Positions 25,129 to 32,668 of a stretch of DNA of 54,463 nt are shown piece after piece. This DNA is from Clostridia bacterium (GTDB lineage Bacteria; Bacillota; Clostridia; Christensenellales; Aristaeellaceae). The stretch is taken from assembly GCA_017396845.1 (NCBI GenBank), contig JAFQKQ010000024.1, positions 1 to 54,463 of the forward strand, given 5' to 3'. The translations under genes were made by a program, and so were the position numbers. The notes under the pieces are model-generated. The model was given only the letters and a program-made list of their open reading frames with translations. It made no database searches and was not told the DNA's origin. Position 1 is the stretch's first letter. Each line of letters opens with the position of its first letter.

Positions 25129-25159
25129 CGAATAGCGGATAAAAAAGATGCGCATACTT
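25129..25159 (+). promoter_or_regulatory. Candidate forespore-type (SigG/SigF) promoter of the DUF1540 gene
   Basis: CGAATA (25129-25134), 18-nt spacer, CATACTT (25153-25159), close to the SigG pattern TGMATA-N18-CATACTA known from Bacillus. No comparable SigA pair is visible in the same interval. Confidence 0.45.
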
Positions 25160-25200
25160 CTATCGCGCATAGCGCAATCATTTGAAAGGAAGTGTAAATC

Positions 25201-25374
25201 ATGTCGCAGAAACAGCCCAACAGCCACATTCGCTGCCGCGTAAACAGCTGCCAGTACCATCTGGACGACAAGGATTGCTGCTCGCTCGGCGCCATCCAGG
25301 TAGAACCCTGCGAATGCTGCTCCACCGGAAAACCGTCTGACGAAAGCTGCTGCGGAAGCTACAGGCATAAATAA
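25201..25374 (+). CDS. Small Cys-rich DUF1540 protein
   Basis: 57 residues, beginning MSQKQPNSHIRCRVNSC and ending SYRHK. Nine cysteines at about 12, 17, 26, 27, 37, 39, 40, 50 and 51 form a likely metal-binding knuckle of the DUF1540 type (CRVNSCQYH...CCSLGAIQVEPC). The function of the family is unknown. A good ribosome site AAAGGAAG (25185-25192) lies 8 nt before the ATG and a clean terminator follows the stop. The promoter-like sequence upstream looks forespore-specific, and the divergent neighbours are a DUF1614-like gene and spoIIP, so expression during sporulation is plausible. Confidence 0.85.
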   Translation: MSQKQPNSHIRCRVNSCQYHLDDKDCCSLGAIQVEPCECCSTGKPSDESCCGSYRHK

Positions 25375-25408
25375 AAAGGAAAAGGGAGCAGAGGTTTCCC
25401 TGCATAAG

Positions 25409-25442
25409 GCGTAGCCGGAAATGATCCGGCTATGCTTTTTTT
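25409..25442 (+). terminator. Terminator of the DUF1540 gene
   Basis: 11-bp stem 25409-25419 / 25425-25435 (one G-T pair), 5-nt loop and seven T. Confidence 0.9.
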
Positions 25443-25512
25443 AGGTTTTATGTACATAATGAAGCAGGGGACGATGAAGGATTTTTTGATATTCGGCTTG
25501 CGGAAAGATCTA

Positions 25513-25770
25513 TCAGTCTGTATTGGTTTGATGCTCGCGCACGCAATCGGCGTATTTTTTAAACAATTCTCTCTGCTCATCCGTCATGGCGGCTTTGCGT
25601 TTTTCCTCGTTTGTGCAAATCAGCCGGATCAGTCCGCAGCTCGCCGCTAAGGCACAGATCGTTAAAGCGGATCGGATGATGCTCCTTGATAAAATCTCTG
25701 TGCATATATCCCCGCCGACCAATAGGTCTGGTTCCTTTCGGTTTACGAATATCGGGAATATAGGAATCAC
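25513..25770 (-). CDS. Possible small single-helix membrane protein, start uncertain
   Basis: An open frame of up to 85 codons. Its second half looks protein-like: a hydrophobic helix (SALTICALAASCGLIRLIC) followed by a charged helix (NEEKRKAAMTDEQRELFKKY). The only near start codon for the full frame is a GTG at 25770 without a ribosome site. An AAGGAG (complement of 25682-25687) lies ahead of the helix but no ATG, GTG or TTG follows at a proper distance, so the gene may have lost its start. No family recognised. The remaining bases between 25443 and 25830 show nothing else. Confidence 0.3.
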   Translation of the reverse strand: MIPIFPIFVNRKEPDLLVGGDICTEILSRSIIRSALTICALAASCGLIRLICTNEEKRKAAMTDEQRELFKKYADCVREHQTNTD

Positions 25771-25830
25771 CGCAGATGGATATCGTTCATCTTTTGCATC
25801 ATATGCGCCTTCGCAAAAGCGTTTTACGTG

Positions 25831-25870
25831 TAAAAAAGAAGCGATGCTCGGTTATCAAACCAAGTATCGC
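25831..25870 (-). terminator. Terminator at the end of the cyclophilin operon
   Basis: 13-bp stem 25870-25858 / 25853-25841 with one mismatch and one G-T pair, 4-nt loop, then TTCTTTTTTT on the minus strand. A second, looser hairpin (25943-25933 / 25915-25905) lies between it and the gene stop. Confidence 0.8.
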
Positions 25871-25978
25871 TAACTTTTGTCCGGTAAAACCCGTCTGACA
25901 GACGCCGTAAAACAGTTGAATTTTTAGTTTCGCTGTTTTACGGGCGCTTGCCGATTCGCGGGGGTTATGCGCAAACCT

Positions 25979-26494
25979 TTACAGCTTCGTGAAGGGGAAT
26001 TCCTGACCGAAATCCTCTACGGTAACGGTCTTGATCTTCTGCTCGGTTACGGGGCGGTCGCTTCTGTCGGTTCGCGTGGAAGCGATTTCGTCCACCGTTT
26101 CCATGCCGCTCGTTACGCGGCCGAACGCGGCGTAGCCGCCGTCCAGGTGCGGGGCGTTCTGGTGCATTACGAAGAACTGGCTGCCGGCGGAGTTGGGCAT
26201 CATGGAGCGGGCCATGGAGAGTACGCCGCGCTCATGCTTGATGTTGTTTACAAAGCCGTTCTGGCGGAATTCGCCCTTGATGCGCCAGCCGGGGCCGCCC
26301 ATGCCGGTACCGGTGGGATCGCCGCCCTGAATCATGAAGCCGGAGATGACGCGGTGGAAGATGAGGCCGTTGTAGAAGCCGCTCTTTACGAGGGATACGA
26401 AATTGCCTACGCTTTCGGGCGCGAGCTCGGGATACAGCTCAGCGGTAAAGGTCTTGCCGTTTTCCATTTCAAAGGTAACGATGGGATTTTTCAT
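25979..26494 (-). CDS. Cytosolic cyclophilin-type peptidyl-prolyl isomerase
   Basis: 171 residues with no signal or membrane segment; starts MKNPIVTFEM at 26494, with GGAGG 8 nt upstream. The active-site block [16 protein letters not shown] (about 58-73) keeps the F-H-R and Q residues of cyclophilin A, and GSQFFVMHQ and YAAFGRVTSGM are intact. It should catalyse proline isomerisation in the cytoplasm. It is the third of three tandem cyclophilin genes, 4 nt behind the membrane-anchored copy, and ends the long secDF operon. Confidence 0.93.
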   Translation of the reverse strand: MKNPIVTFEMENGKTFTAELYPELAPESVGNFVSLVKSGFYNGLIFHRVISGFMIQGGDPTGTGMGGPGWRIKGEFRQNGFVNNIKHERGVLSMARSMMPNSAGSQFFVMHQNAPHLDGGYAAFGRVTSGMETVDEIASTRTDRSDRPVTEQKIKTVTVEDFGQEFPFTKL

Positions 26495-26498
26495 GATA

Positions 26499-27182
26499 CT
26501 AACCTCCAATTTTTGTAAGCGGATATGTTTCACCCTTGGTGTCTACGCGAATGGATTTGATGACCCGATCGGTGAGCGGGCGATCGCTTTCGTTGGTGGG
26601 GGTGGTCGCAATGGCGTCGACTGCCTCCATGCCGTATACGACTTTGCCGAACGCGGCATAGTTCCCGTCGAGTCCGGGCGTGTCCTGATGCATGATGAAG
26701 AACTGGCTGCCGGCGGAATCGGGAAGTGAAGACCGCGCCATGGAGAGCACGCCGCGCTCATGGGACAGGTTATTAATGAAGCCGGCGTTGGTAAATTCAT
26801 CTTTTATACTGTAGCCGGGGCCGCCCATGCCGGTGCCGGTGGGATCGCCGCCCTGGATCATAAAGCCGGGAATTACTCTGTGAAAGATGAGCCCGTCATA
26901 GTATCCGGAATTGGCGAGGGAGATAAAGTTTGCAACCGTATTCGGCGCAACGTCCGGATACAGCTCCATGACAATAAAGCCCAGATCCTCCATTTCCAGC
27001 ATGGCTACGGGGTTTTTCTCGTTTGTAAGCGTGTATTCCTCCGGCGCGGGGGCCTTTGAAGGGCGGTTTTTGATTATGGCAAATACGCCGGAGAGCGCGA
27101 GTATGATTACGAGAACCGCCGCCAATGAGATGATCAGCGTCTTACTCTTGTTTGCGTGTTTTTTGCTGCTTTTGCTGCCCAT
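26499..27182 (-). CDS. Membrane-anchored cyclophilin-type peptidyl-prolyl isomerase
   Basis: 227 residues. A basic N terminus and one membrane helix (about 14-37, [18 protein letters not shown]) place the isomerase domain outside the membrane. The active-site block [16 protein letters not shown] is complete, as are GSQFFIMHQ and [11 protein letters not shown]. It probably helps extracytoplasmic proteins fold after Sec export. It follows directly on the lipoprotein cyclophilin gene and precedes the cytosolic copy. Confidence 0.92.
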   Translation of the reverse strand: MGSKSSKKHANKSKTLIISLAAVLVIILALSGVFAIIKNRPSKAPAPEEYTLTNEKNPVAMLEMEDLGFIVMELYPDVAPNTVANFISLANSGYYDGLIFHRVIPGFMIQGGDPTGTGMGGPGYSIKDEFTNAGFINNLSHERGVLSMARSSLPDSAGSQFFIMHQDTPGLDGNYAAFGKVVYGMEAVDAIATTPTNESDRPLTDRVIKSIRVDTKGETYPLTKIGG

Positions 27183-27917
27183 TTACAGATTTCCTCCTAA
27201 AGGTTCAGGTGTGTTTTGAGGCTCCGTTTCTTCCTGAAGCGTGAACGGGTCGGGGGTAGGCTCGGGAGGCGGAGTCGGCGTGATTTCCTCGCCGTACTTG
27301 ATCACGGTGTAATCATAGCCTTTGGTATCTACGCGGATGGACGCGATGGTTTGCTTGATCAGCGGCCTGTAATTCTTGTCAAGGCTTACAAAGCAAAGGT
27401 CATCCAGCGTTTTGAGGGATACAGCGTCGCCCGGTTCGATCCAGCCGAACGCCGCGTAATCGCCGTCATATTCGAGGCGGGTGGACTGCATGATGAAAAA
27501 CTGACATCCGGCGGAATTGTAATCGTTTTCCAGTCGGCACATGGATATTACGCCGCGCTCGTGCGAGAGATTATTCATCGTGTAGCCGTTTTTCGAAAAT
27601 TCGCCCGCGATGGCGTAGCCGGGTTCGCCGGTTCCGTCGCCTGCAATATCGCCGATCTTCATAAAGTAGGTGGGGTATACGTAATCGATCTTTGCGCCGT
27701 CGTAGAAGCCGGTGTTTGCGAGAGTGATGAAGTTTGAAACGGTATTCGGAGCGCTTGCGGGGTCGAGCGTGAAGGTCATGGTCGCGCCGGATTCCATGGT
27801 GATAACCGCTTTGGGCTTCGGAATATCGGCGTAGGGGCTTACTTCCTCCCGGCCTGCGCAGCCGGTAAGAAGAATGAGGGTGAGCGCAAGAAGAATCAGT
27901 GCCGTTCGCTTTTTCAT
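27183..27917 (-). CDS. Lipoprotein cyclophilin-like protein with a degenerate active site
   Basis: 244 residues from the ATG at 27917 (AGGAGG upstream; ATGA overlap with hemZ). A signal peptide ends in the lipobox LLTGC (Cys20). The cyclophilin fold is recognisable from APNTVSNFITLANTGFYDG and HERGVISMCR to QFFIMQS and YAAFGWIEPG. At the active site the usual FHRxxPGFMxQGG is replaced by IDYVYPTYFMKIG, so the catalytic Arg, the Phe and the Gln are gone. A Pro/Glu-rich tail (TPTPPPEPTPDP) follows. It may be a non-catalytic chaperone on the outer face of the membrane. Confidence 0.85.
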   Translation of the reverse strand: MKKRTALILLALTLILLTGCAGREEVSPYADIPKPKAVITMESGATMTFTLDPASAPNTVSNFITLANTGFYDGAKIDYVYPTYFMKIGDIAGDGTGEPGYAIAGEFSKNGYTMNNLSHERGVISMCRLENDYNSAGCQFFIMQSTRLEYDGDYAAFGWIEPGDAVSLKTLDDLCFVSLDKNYRPLIKQTIASIRVDTKGYDYTVIKYGEEITPTPPPEPTPDPFTLQEETEPQNTPEPLGGNL

Positions 27918-29377
27918 TGCGTATCCTCCTTTATAAGCCTTCGCTTTCTCTCGGTCATTTCGTCTACGCGCTTTATGTATTCCTCGATGTTTTTTACGTT
28001 CGGCGCGCGCTCGATTCGCCTTTCGCGCGGGAACAGCCATTTGGTAATTGCGCCTGCGCCCAGTGCCAGCACCTTCGCCGTTTCCTCCATATTGCCGATG
28101 TTGTAAAGGCATGCATGTCCGCGCTTGGCGTAGCCAACATTTTCAAGATTTCCCGCCATGTATTTCTGCCTGTACAGGTAATACGGCTTCCAGCCGCCGT
28201 CTTTCAGCATATTTCTTGCCAGACGGATCATATTGTCCGCATCCTCTGCGTTCGCCTGATTGTGGCTGCTGCCTTCAACCGTCAGTCTTTCATGAAGCTT
28301 GCTGCTCCTTTTGATGGCTAGGGAGTGCACGGTTACGGATTCGGGATTGAGCTCCGTTACGATTTTAAGCGTCCTTTCAAAATCCATGTAGGTTTCGCCG
28401 GGAAGCGCCGCGATCAGATCCATATTGATGTGGTCAAAGCCCTCTTCCCGCGCAAGATGATAAGCCTTTAACGTATCCTCCGCCGTGTGCGCGCGTCCGA
28501 TCACGCGCAGCGTTTCATTGGAAAAGGTCTGCGGATTTACGGAGATTCTGGAAACCGCCTGCCTTTTTAGCATTCTGAGCTTTTCGCTGTCGATTGTATC
28601 GGGCCGTCCCGCTTCCACCGTCCATTCTCTTGCGCCGGGGAAGGCGGTCATGGCTTCGTCAAGCACTCTTTCAAGCTGGCCGCAGGTAATCGCAGTGGGC
28701 GTTCCGCCGCCGACATAGCCCGCGCGAAGCGTGAGCCCCATTTCTTTCATGAGATGGGAAGTGCTTCTGATTTCCCTTGTCAGCGCCTCTACATACGGCT
28801 CTGTAAGCCTGCCGTTTCCGATTTCGCCGGAGGCAAAGGAGCAGTAGGCGCATCTCGTTACGCAGAAGGGAATGCCGATGTAGAGATCAAACGTGTTTTC
28901 CTCGGGCGTAATAAAGCCCTTCTGCATTTCGATGATCTCCGTAAGCAGGCTCGCCTTTTCTTTGGACACATAGAATTCGTCCATTACCCATTTTTCGGCT
29001 TCCCCGGCGCTCATACCCTTTTCCATGGCTTCATATATAAGCCTCGTCGGGCGGATGCCGGTGAGAGAGCCCCAGGGGGGCATGCGGTTGAGCGCTTTTG
29101 AAAGCAGCAGAAAAACGGCGGTCTTTGCCGCGCGCTTGATTTGGCGCTTTTCTTCAAGTCCGCCGGACAGCGTCTGCTTTGTTTCTACGGATTCTCTTCC
29201 AAGGCAGCTCTCGGCGCTTTCGCGCCAGACGCCCGGAGAAACGCATTCGTGAATGTGCGTAATCCGGGTTTCACCCGCATCCTCGCGAATCTCAACATCG
29301 CCCAGAAAGAGGCGGATGACTTCGCATATTTCGGGGTACAGCCAAGCTTCATTGGTGTTCAGACGAATGGAGGTCAT
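27914..29377 (-). CDS. hemZ: HemZ-type radical SAM protein (coproporphyrinogen dehydrogenase family)
   Basis: 487 residues from the ATG at 29377, which overlaps the stop of the MBL gene by 4 nt. An N-terminal domain typical of HemZ (LTGIRPTRLIYEAM, about 105) precedes the radical SAM domain with C172-x3-C176-x2-C179 in PFCVTRCAYCSF, then GGGTPTA and the HemN-like region YYLYRQKYMAGNLENVGYA. The family is annotated as oxygen-independent coproporphyrinogen dehydrogenase, but many Clostridia carrying it lack a full haem pathway, so the true substrate is unsure. It sits in the conserved block rel-dtd-MBL-hemZ. Confidence 0.88.
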   Translation of the reverse strand: MTSIRLNTNEAWLYPEICEVIRLFLGDVEIREDAGETRITHIHECVSPGVWRESAESCLGRESVETKQTLSGGLEEKRQIKRAAKTAVFLLLSKALNRMPPWGSLTGIRPTRLIYEAMEKGMSAGEAEKWVMDEFYVSKEKASLLTEIIEMQKGFITPEENTFDLYIGIPFCVTRCAYCSFASGEIGNGRLTEPYVEALTREIRSTSHLMKEMGLTLRAGYVGGGTPTAITCGQLERVLDEAMTAFPGAREWTVEAGRPDTIDSEKLRMLKRQAVSRISVNPQTFSNETLRVIGRAHTAEDTLKAYHLAREEGFDHINMDLIAALPGETYMDFERTLKIVTELNPESVTVHSLAIKRSSKLHERLTVEGSSHNQANAEDADNMIRLARNMLKDGGWKPYYLYRQKYMAGNLENVGYAKRGHACLYNIGNMEETAKVLALGAGAITKWLFPRERRIERAPNVKNIEEYIKRVDEMTERKRRLIKEDTQ

Positions 29378-29997
29378 GGGCACAGAACCTTTCGTATATT
29401 GTGAATGACCTCTTTGTCTCCGTGCCCGGAATACACCGTCGTCTCCGGGGGGAGCATAAGAAGGCGCCTAAGGGACGCGGTCAATTCTGACCAGTCGCCG
29501 CCGGGTAGATCGGTTCTTCCGAAACCGTCGTCAAAGAGCGTATCGCCGGTGAATATGACGCGCTCCTCCTGATTATACAGGCAGATTCCGCCCTTTGTGT
29601 GCCCGGGCGTTTTGATTACGGTAAAGGGGATGCCGGCAAGCTCGATTCCGCCTTCCTCCAATATTACAATATTCTCTGCGGGCATATACGGCGTAGTCGA
29701 GCCGGGCGGGCAGAGGCTTGCGGATTTGATTGTAAGCGCGGGCGCGTCCTCTTTGGATGCGTATATCTTTGCGCCGGCGTCCTTCTCAAGATAAGCGGCG
29801 GACAGAAGGTGATCGAAATGACCGTGCGTTACGACGATCGCATCCACAGTGATATTCCGCTTTTGAATTTCGCTTGAAAGATACGGATAGTCATCGCCTG
29901 GATCGATCAGAAGCGCACCCTTGCTTCCTTCATTCCTTACAATGTAGCAGTTGGCCTCGATGGGGCCTAAAACGATGCGTTCGATTGAAAGCGCCAT
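29374..29997 (-). CDS. Metallo-beta-lactamase-fold hydrolase, glyoxalase II-like
   Basis: 207 residues. The metal motif THGHFDH (about 58-64), further ligands in TPGHTKGG (H about 133) and FTGDTLF (D about 152), and the C-terminal YSGHGDKE are all present, as in small glyoxalase II / MBL hydrolases. The natural substrate is unknown, possibly a thioester. The gene follows dtd by 1 nt and overlaps hemZ, the order commonly seen in Clostridia. Confidence 0.9.
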   Translation of the reverse strand: MALSIERIVLGPIEANCYIVRNEGSKGALLIDPGDDYPYLSSEIQKRNITVDAIVVTHGHFDHLLSAAYLEKDAGAKIYASKEDAPALTIKSASLCPPGSTTPYMPAENIVILEEGGIELAGIPFTVIKTPGHTKGGICLYNQEERVIFTGDTLFDDGFGRTDLPGGDWSELTASLRRLLMLPPETTVYSGHGDKEVIHNIRKVLCP

Positions 29998-29998
29998 A

Positions 29999-30448
29999 TC
30001 AGAATCCTTTCCGGCTGTCGATCAAAATCGTAACAGGGCCGTCGTTTAAAAGAGAGACCTCCATATGTGTGCGGAATCTGCCGGTTTCCACCTTGATTCC
30101 GGCTTCGCGAATGCGCTGAACGAGCGTATCGCACATCGGCTCCGCGATTTCCGGCCTTGCCGCCGTGATAAAGGAGGGGCGATTTCCTTTGCGAACGTCG
30201 CCTGCCAGCGTAAACTGGCTTACCAGCAGTATTTCGCCGCCGACATCTGCGAGGGATAGATTCATCTTTTCATCCGCGTCTTCAAACACGCGAAGGCCGA
30301 TCAGCTTTTTTGCGATGTAGTTGAGATCGGCGTCGGTATCTCCGTCCTCAACGCCCAAAAGTACCATATAGCCTCGTCCGATTTCGCCTACGCGTTCGCC
30401 TTCCACGTCTACGGACGCACGGGTTACTCTCTGTACAACTGCGCGCAT
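29999..30448 (-). CDS. dtd: D-aminoacyl-tRNA deacylase
   Basis: 149 residues, full DTD length. It opens [13 protein letters not shown] and carries the two catalytic motifs SQFTL (about 76) and NDGPVT (about 135). It removes D-amino acids, and glycine mischarged on tRNA-Ala, from tRNA in the cytoplasm. It lies 18 nt behind rel in the same operon. Confidence 0.97.
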   Translation of the reverse strand: MRAVVQRVTRASVDVEGERVGEIGRGYMVLLGVEDGDTDADLNYIAKKLIGLRVFEDADEKMNLSLADVGGEILLVSQFTLAGDVRKGNRPSFITAARPEIAEPMCDTLVQRIREAGIKVETGRFRTHMEVSLLNDGPVTILIDSRKGF

Positions 30449-30466
30449 AAATCTATCCTCCGTCCG

Positions 30467-32668
30467 TCAGGAGCTCACGCGGAACACTTCGATGATGTCG
30501 CTGCGTTTTCTGAGCTGCCTGATGATTTTTTCAAGCTGTGTCGTATTTTTTATGGACAATGTGAGCGTAATCTGACTGGTTCCGTTTTTCATGGTTCTCG
30601 CCGCTACTGCCACAATCGGCACCTCGAGGGTTGCGAATATGGTAGAAAGATCGGCAAGAAGGCCGGCTTTGTCGTAGCCGATGACCTGAATGTCTGCGTC
30701 ATACGAGCCCGCGCCGGAGGCTTCCCATTCCACGCGAACCATTCTCTCGGGCTCTACGCCTTCATCCTGCATGTTCTGACAGTCGGATCTGTGTACCGAT
30801 ACGCCGCGGCCGCGCGTAACATAGCCGATGATGTCATCGCCCGGAAGGGGATTGCAGCAGTGTGCGAACCTTACGAGCATGCCGGGATTTCCTTCTACGA
30901 TAATGCCCTGCGCGGAGCCCTGCGGCGCAGCCGGACGCGCGGCGGGGGTCTCCGTTACCTCAACGGGCTTTACGGGCTCCGCCTTCTGCGTCTTTTTGAA
31001 TTCCTCCGCCAGGCGGTTGATGACCTGCGGCGCGGAAAGACCGCCGAAGCCCACCGTTACATACAAATCGTCCTGCGAGGAAAGCGTATACCGCTTATAG
31101 ATGACCTCCAAAAATTCCGTTTTGCAAAGCTGCGAGAACGTATATCCGAGGCGCTTGGCTTCCTTTTCCAGAAGCTCACGTCCGCGGACGATATTTTCGT
31201 CCTTGGATTCATTTTTGAGGAACGAGCGGATTTTTGCTTTGGCTTCGCTGGTTTTTACGATGTTCAGCCAGTCGCGCGATGGACCGTGCGAGTTGGCGCT
31301 GGTCATGATTTCGACAAAATCGCCGGTCTGCAGCTGAGTAGTCAGCGGCACAATTCTGTGGTTGATCTTTGCGCCTACGCAGCGGTTTCCGACCGCCGAA
31401 TGAATGCGGTAGGCGAAATCCAGGGGCGATGCGCCCTTGGGAAGGGAGATAATATCGCCCTTGGGCGTAAACACGAGCACCTCTTCCGCGAAAAGGTCCA
31501 CGCGCAGAAGGTTTCCGAATTCCCTGGAATCGCCGGTTTCGCTCTGCCATTCCATGATGCGCCTGAGCCAGCTGAGCTTTTCATCCAGCGTATCGGCGGC
31601 TTTGCCCTCTTTATAGCGCCAGTGTGCGGCGATGCCGTATTCGGCGGCGCGGTGCATTTCCATGGTGCGAATCTGCACTTCAAACGGGCGGCCTTCCTTT
31701 CCGACGACGGTGGTGTGAAGGGACTGATACAAATTATTCTTGGGAACCGAAATATAATCCTTGAACCTGCCCGGAATCAGGGGCCAGAGCGAGTGAATCA
31801 CGCCCAGAGCGCTGTAGCATTCCTCCTGCGTGTTTACGATTACGCGCACGGCGATCAGGTCCGTAATCTGTTCGAAGGTTTTGTTCTGCGTCTTCATCTT
31901 GCGGTAGATGGAGTAGAAATGCTTGGGGCGGCCGTCGATTTCGCCCTTGATGCCCCTCTCGCCGAGCTTTTCCTTTAAGGATTCCACGATTTCGCGGATC
32001 CAGTCTTCGCGTTCGGAGCGCTTCATGCCCACCTTTTCCACCAACTGATAAAACGCGTCGGGGTCGATATAGCGAAGGGCAAGATCTTCCAATTCCCACT
32101 TGACCGCGTATACGCCGAGCCTGTGCGCAAGGGGCGCATAGATATCCAGCGTTTCTTTGGCGATGGGAATCTGACGTGCAGGCTTCTGGGTTTTGAGCGT
32201 GCGCATATTATGCAAACGGTCGGCAAGCTTTATCAGCACCACTCGTATATCCTTGGACATGGCGATCAGCATTTTACGGATGGATTCCGCCTGCTGATCC
32301 TCGCGGGTGAAAAAGTCCATGCGGGTGAGCTTGGTAACGCCGTCCACCATCAGCGCAATTTCGCTTCCGAAATTCTTTTCCACCACGTCAAGCGTGATGC
32401 TCTTTACATCCTCCACGCAGTCGTGCAGAAGACCGGCGGCGACGGTCGCGGGATCCAGCATCAGATCCGCAAGTATGATGGCTACCGCCGTGGGATGCGC
32501 AAAGTAGGGTTCGCCGGACAGGCGTTTCTGATCCTTGTGCGCGTCCTCCGCGAGGCGGTAGGCTTTCTCAATTACGGAAATATCCTCCGTGGGGTGGTAT
32601 TTTCGAACGTGACTGATGATTTCTTCAAGCGAGGTATAGCCCGTATTGATTTGCGTATTTTCACTCAT
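30467..32668 (-). CDS. rel: Bifunctional (p)ppGpp synthetase/hydrolase, RelA/SpoT family
   Basis: 733 residues from the ATG at 32668 (AAGGAGG 8 nt upstream, 8-nt overlap with recJ). Domains in order: HD hydrolase with GLLHDCVEDV (about 78), synthetase with KNNLYQSLHTTVVG (about 295), TGS domain with VFTPKGDIISLPKGA (about 398), a conserved middle region and a C-terminal ACT domain (about 655-733). Both active domains look intact, so it should make and break the stringent-response alarmone. In most Clostridia an apt gene lies between recJ and rel; here it is absent. Confidence 0.96.
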   Translation of the reverse strand: MSENTQINTGYTSLEEIISHVRKYHPTEDISVIEKAYRLAEDAHKDQKRLSGEPYFAHPTAVAIILADLMLDPATVAAGLLHDCVEDVKSITLDVVEKNFGSEIALMVDGVTKLTRMDFFTREDQQAESIRKMLIAMSKDIRVVLIKLADRLHNMRTLKTQKPARQIPIAKETLDIYAPLAHRLGVYAVKWELEDLALRYIDPDAFYQLVEKVGMKRSEREDWIREIVESLKEKLGERGIKGEIDGRPKHFYSIYRKMKTQNKTFEQITDLIAVRVIVNTQEECYSALGVIHSLWPLIPGRFKDYISVPKNNLYQSLHTTVVGKEGRPFEVQIRTMEMHRAAEYGIAAHWRYKEGKAADTLDEKLSWLRRIMEWQSETGDSREFGNLLRVDLFAEEVLVFTPKGDIISLPKGASPLDFAYRIHSAVGNRCVGAKINHRIVPLTTQLQTGDFVEIMTSANSHGPSRDWLNIVKTSEAKAKIRSFLKNESKDENIVRGRELLEKEAKRLGYTFSQLCKTEFLEVIYKRYTLSSQDDLYVTVGFGGLSAPQVINRLAEEFKKTQKAEPVKPVEVTETPAARPAAPQGSAQGIIVEGNPGMLVRFAHCCNPLPGDDIIGYVTRGRGVSVHRSDCQNMQDEGVEPERMVRVEWEASGAGSYDADIQVIGYDKAGLLADLSTIFATLEVPIVAVAARTMKNGTSQITLTLSIKNTTQLEKIIRQLRKRSDIIEVFRVSS

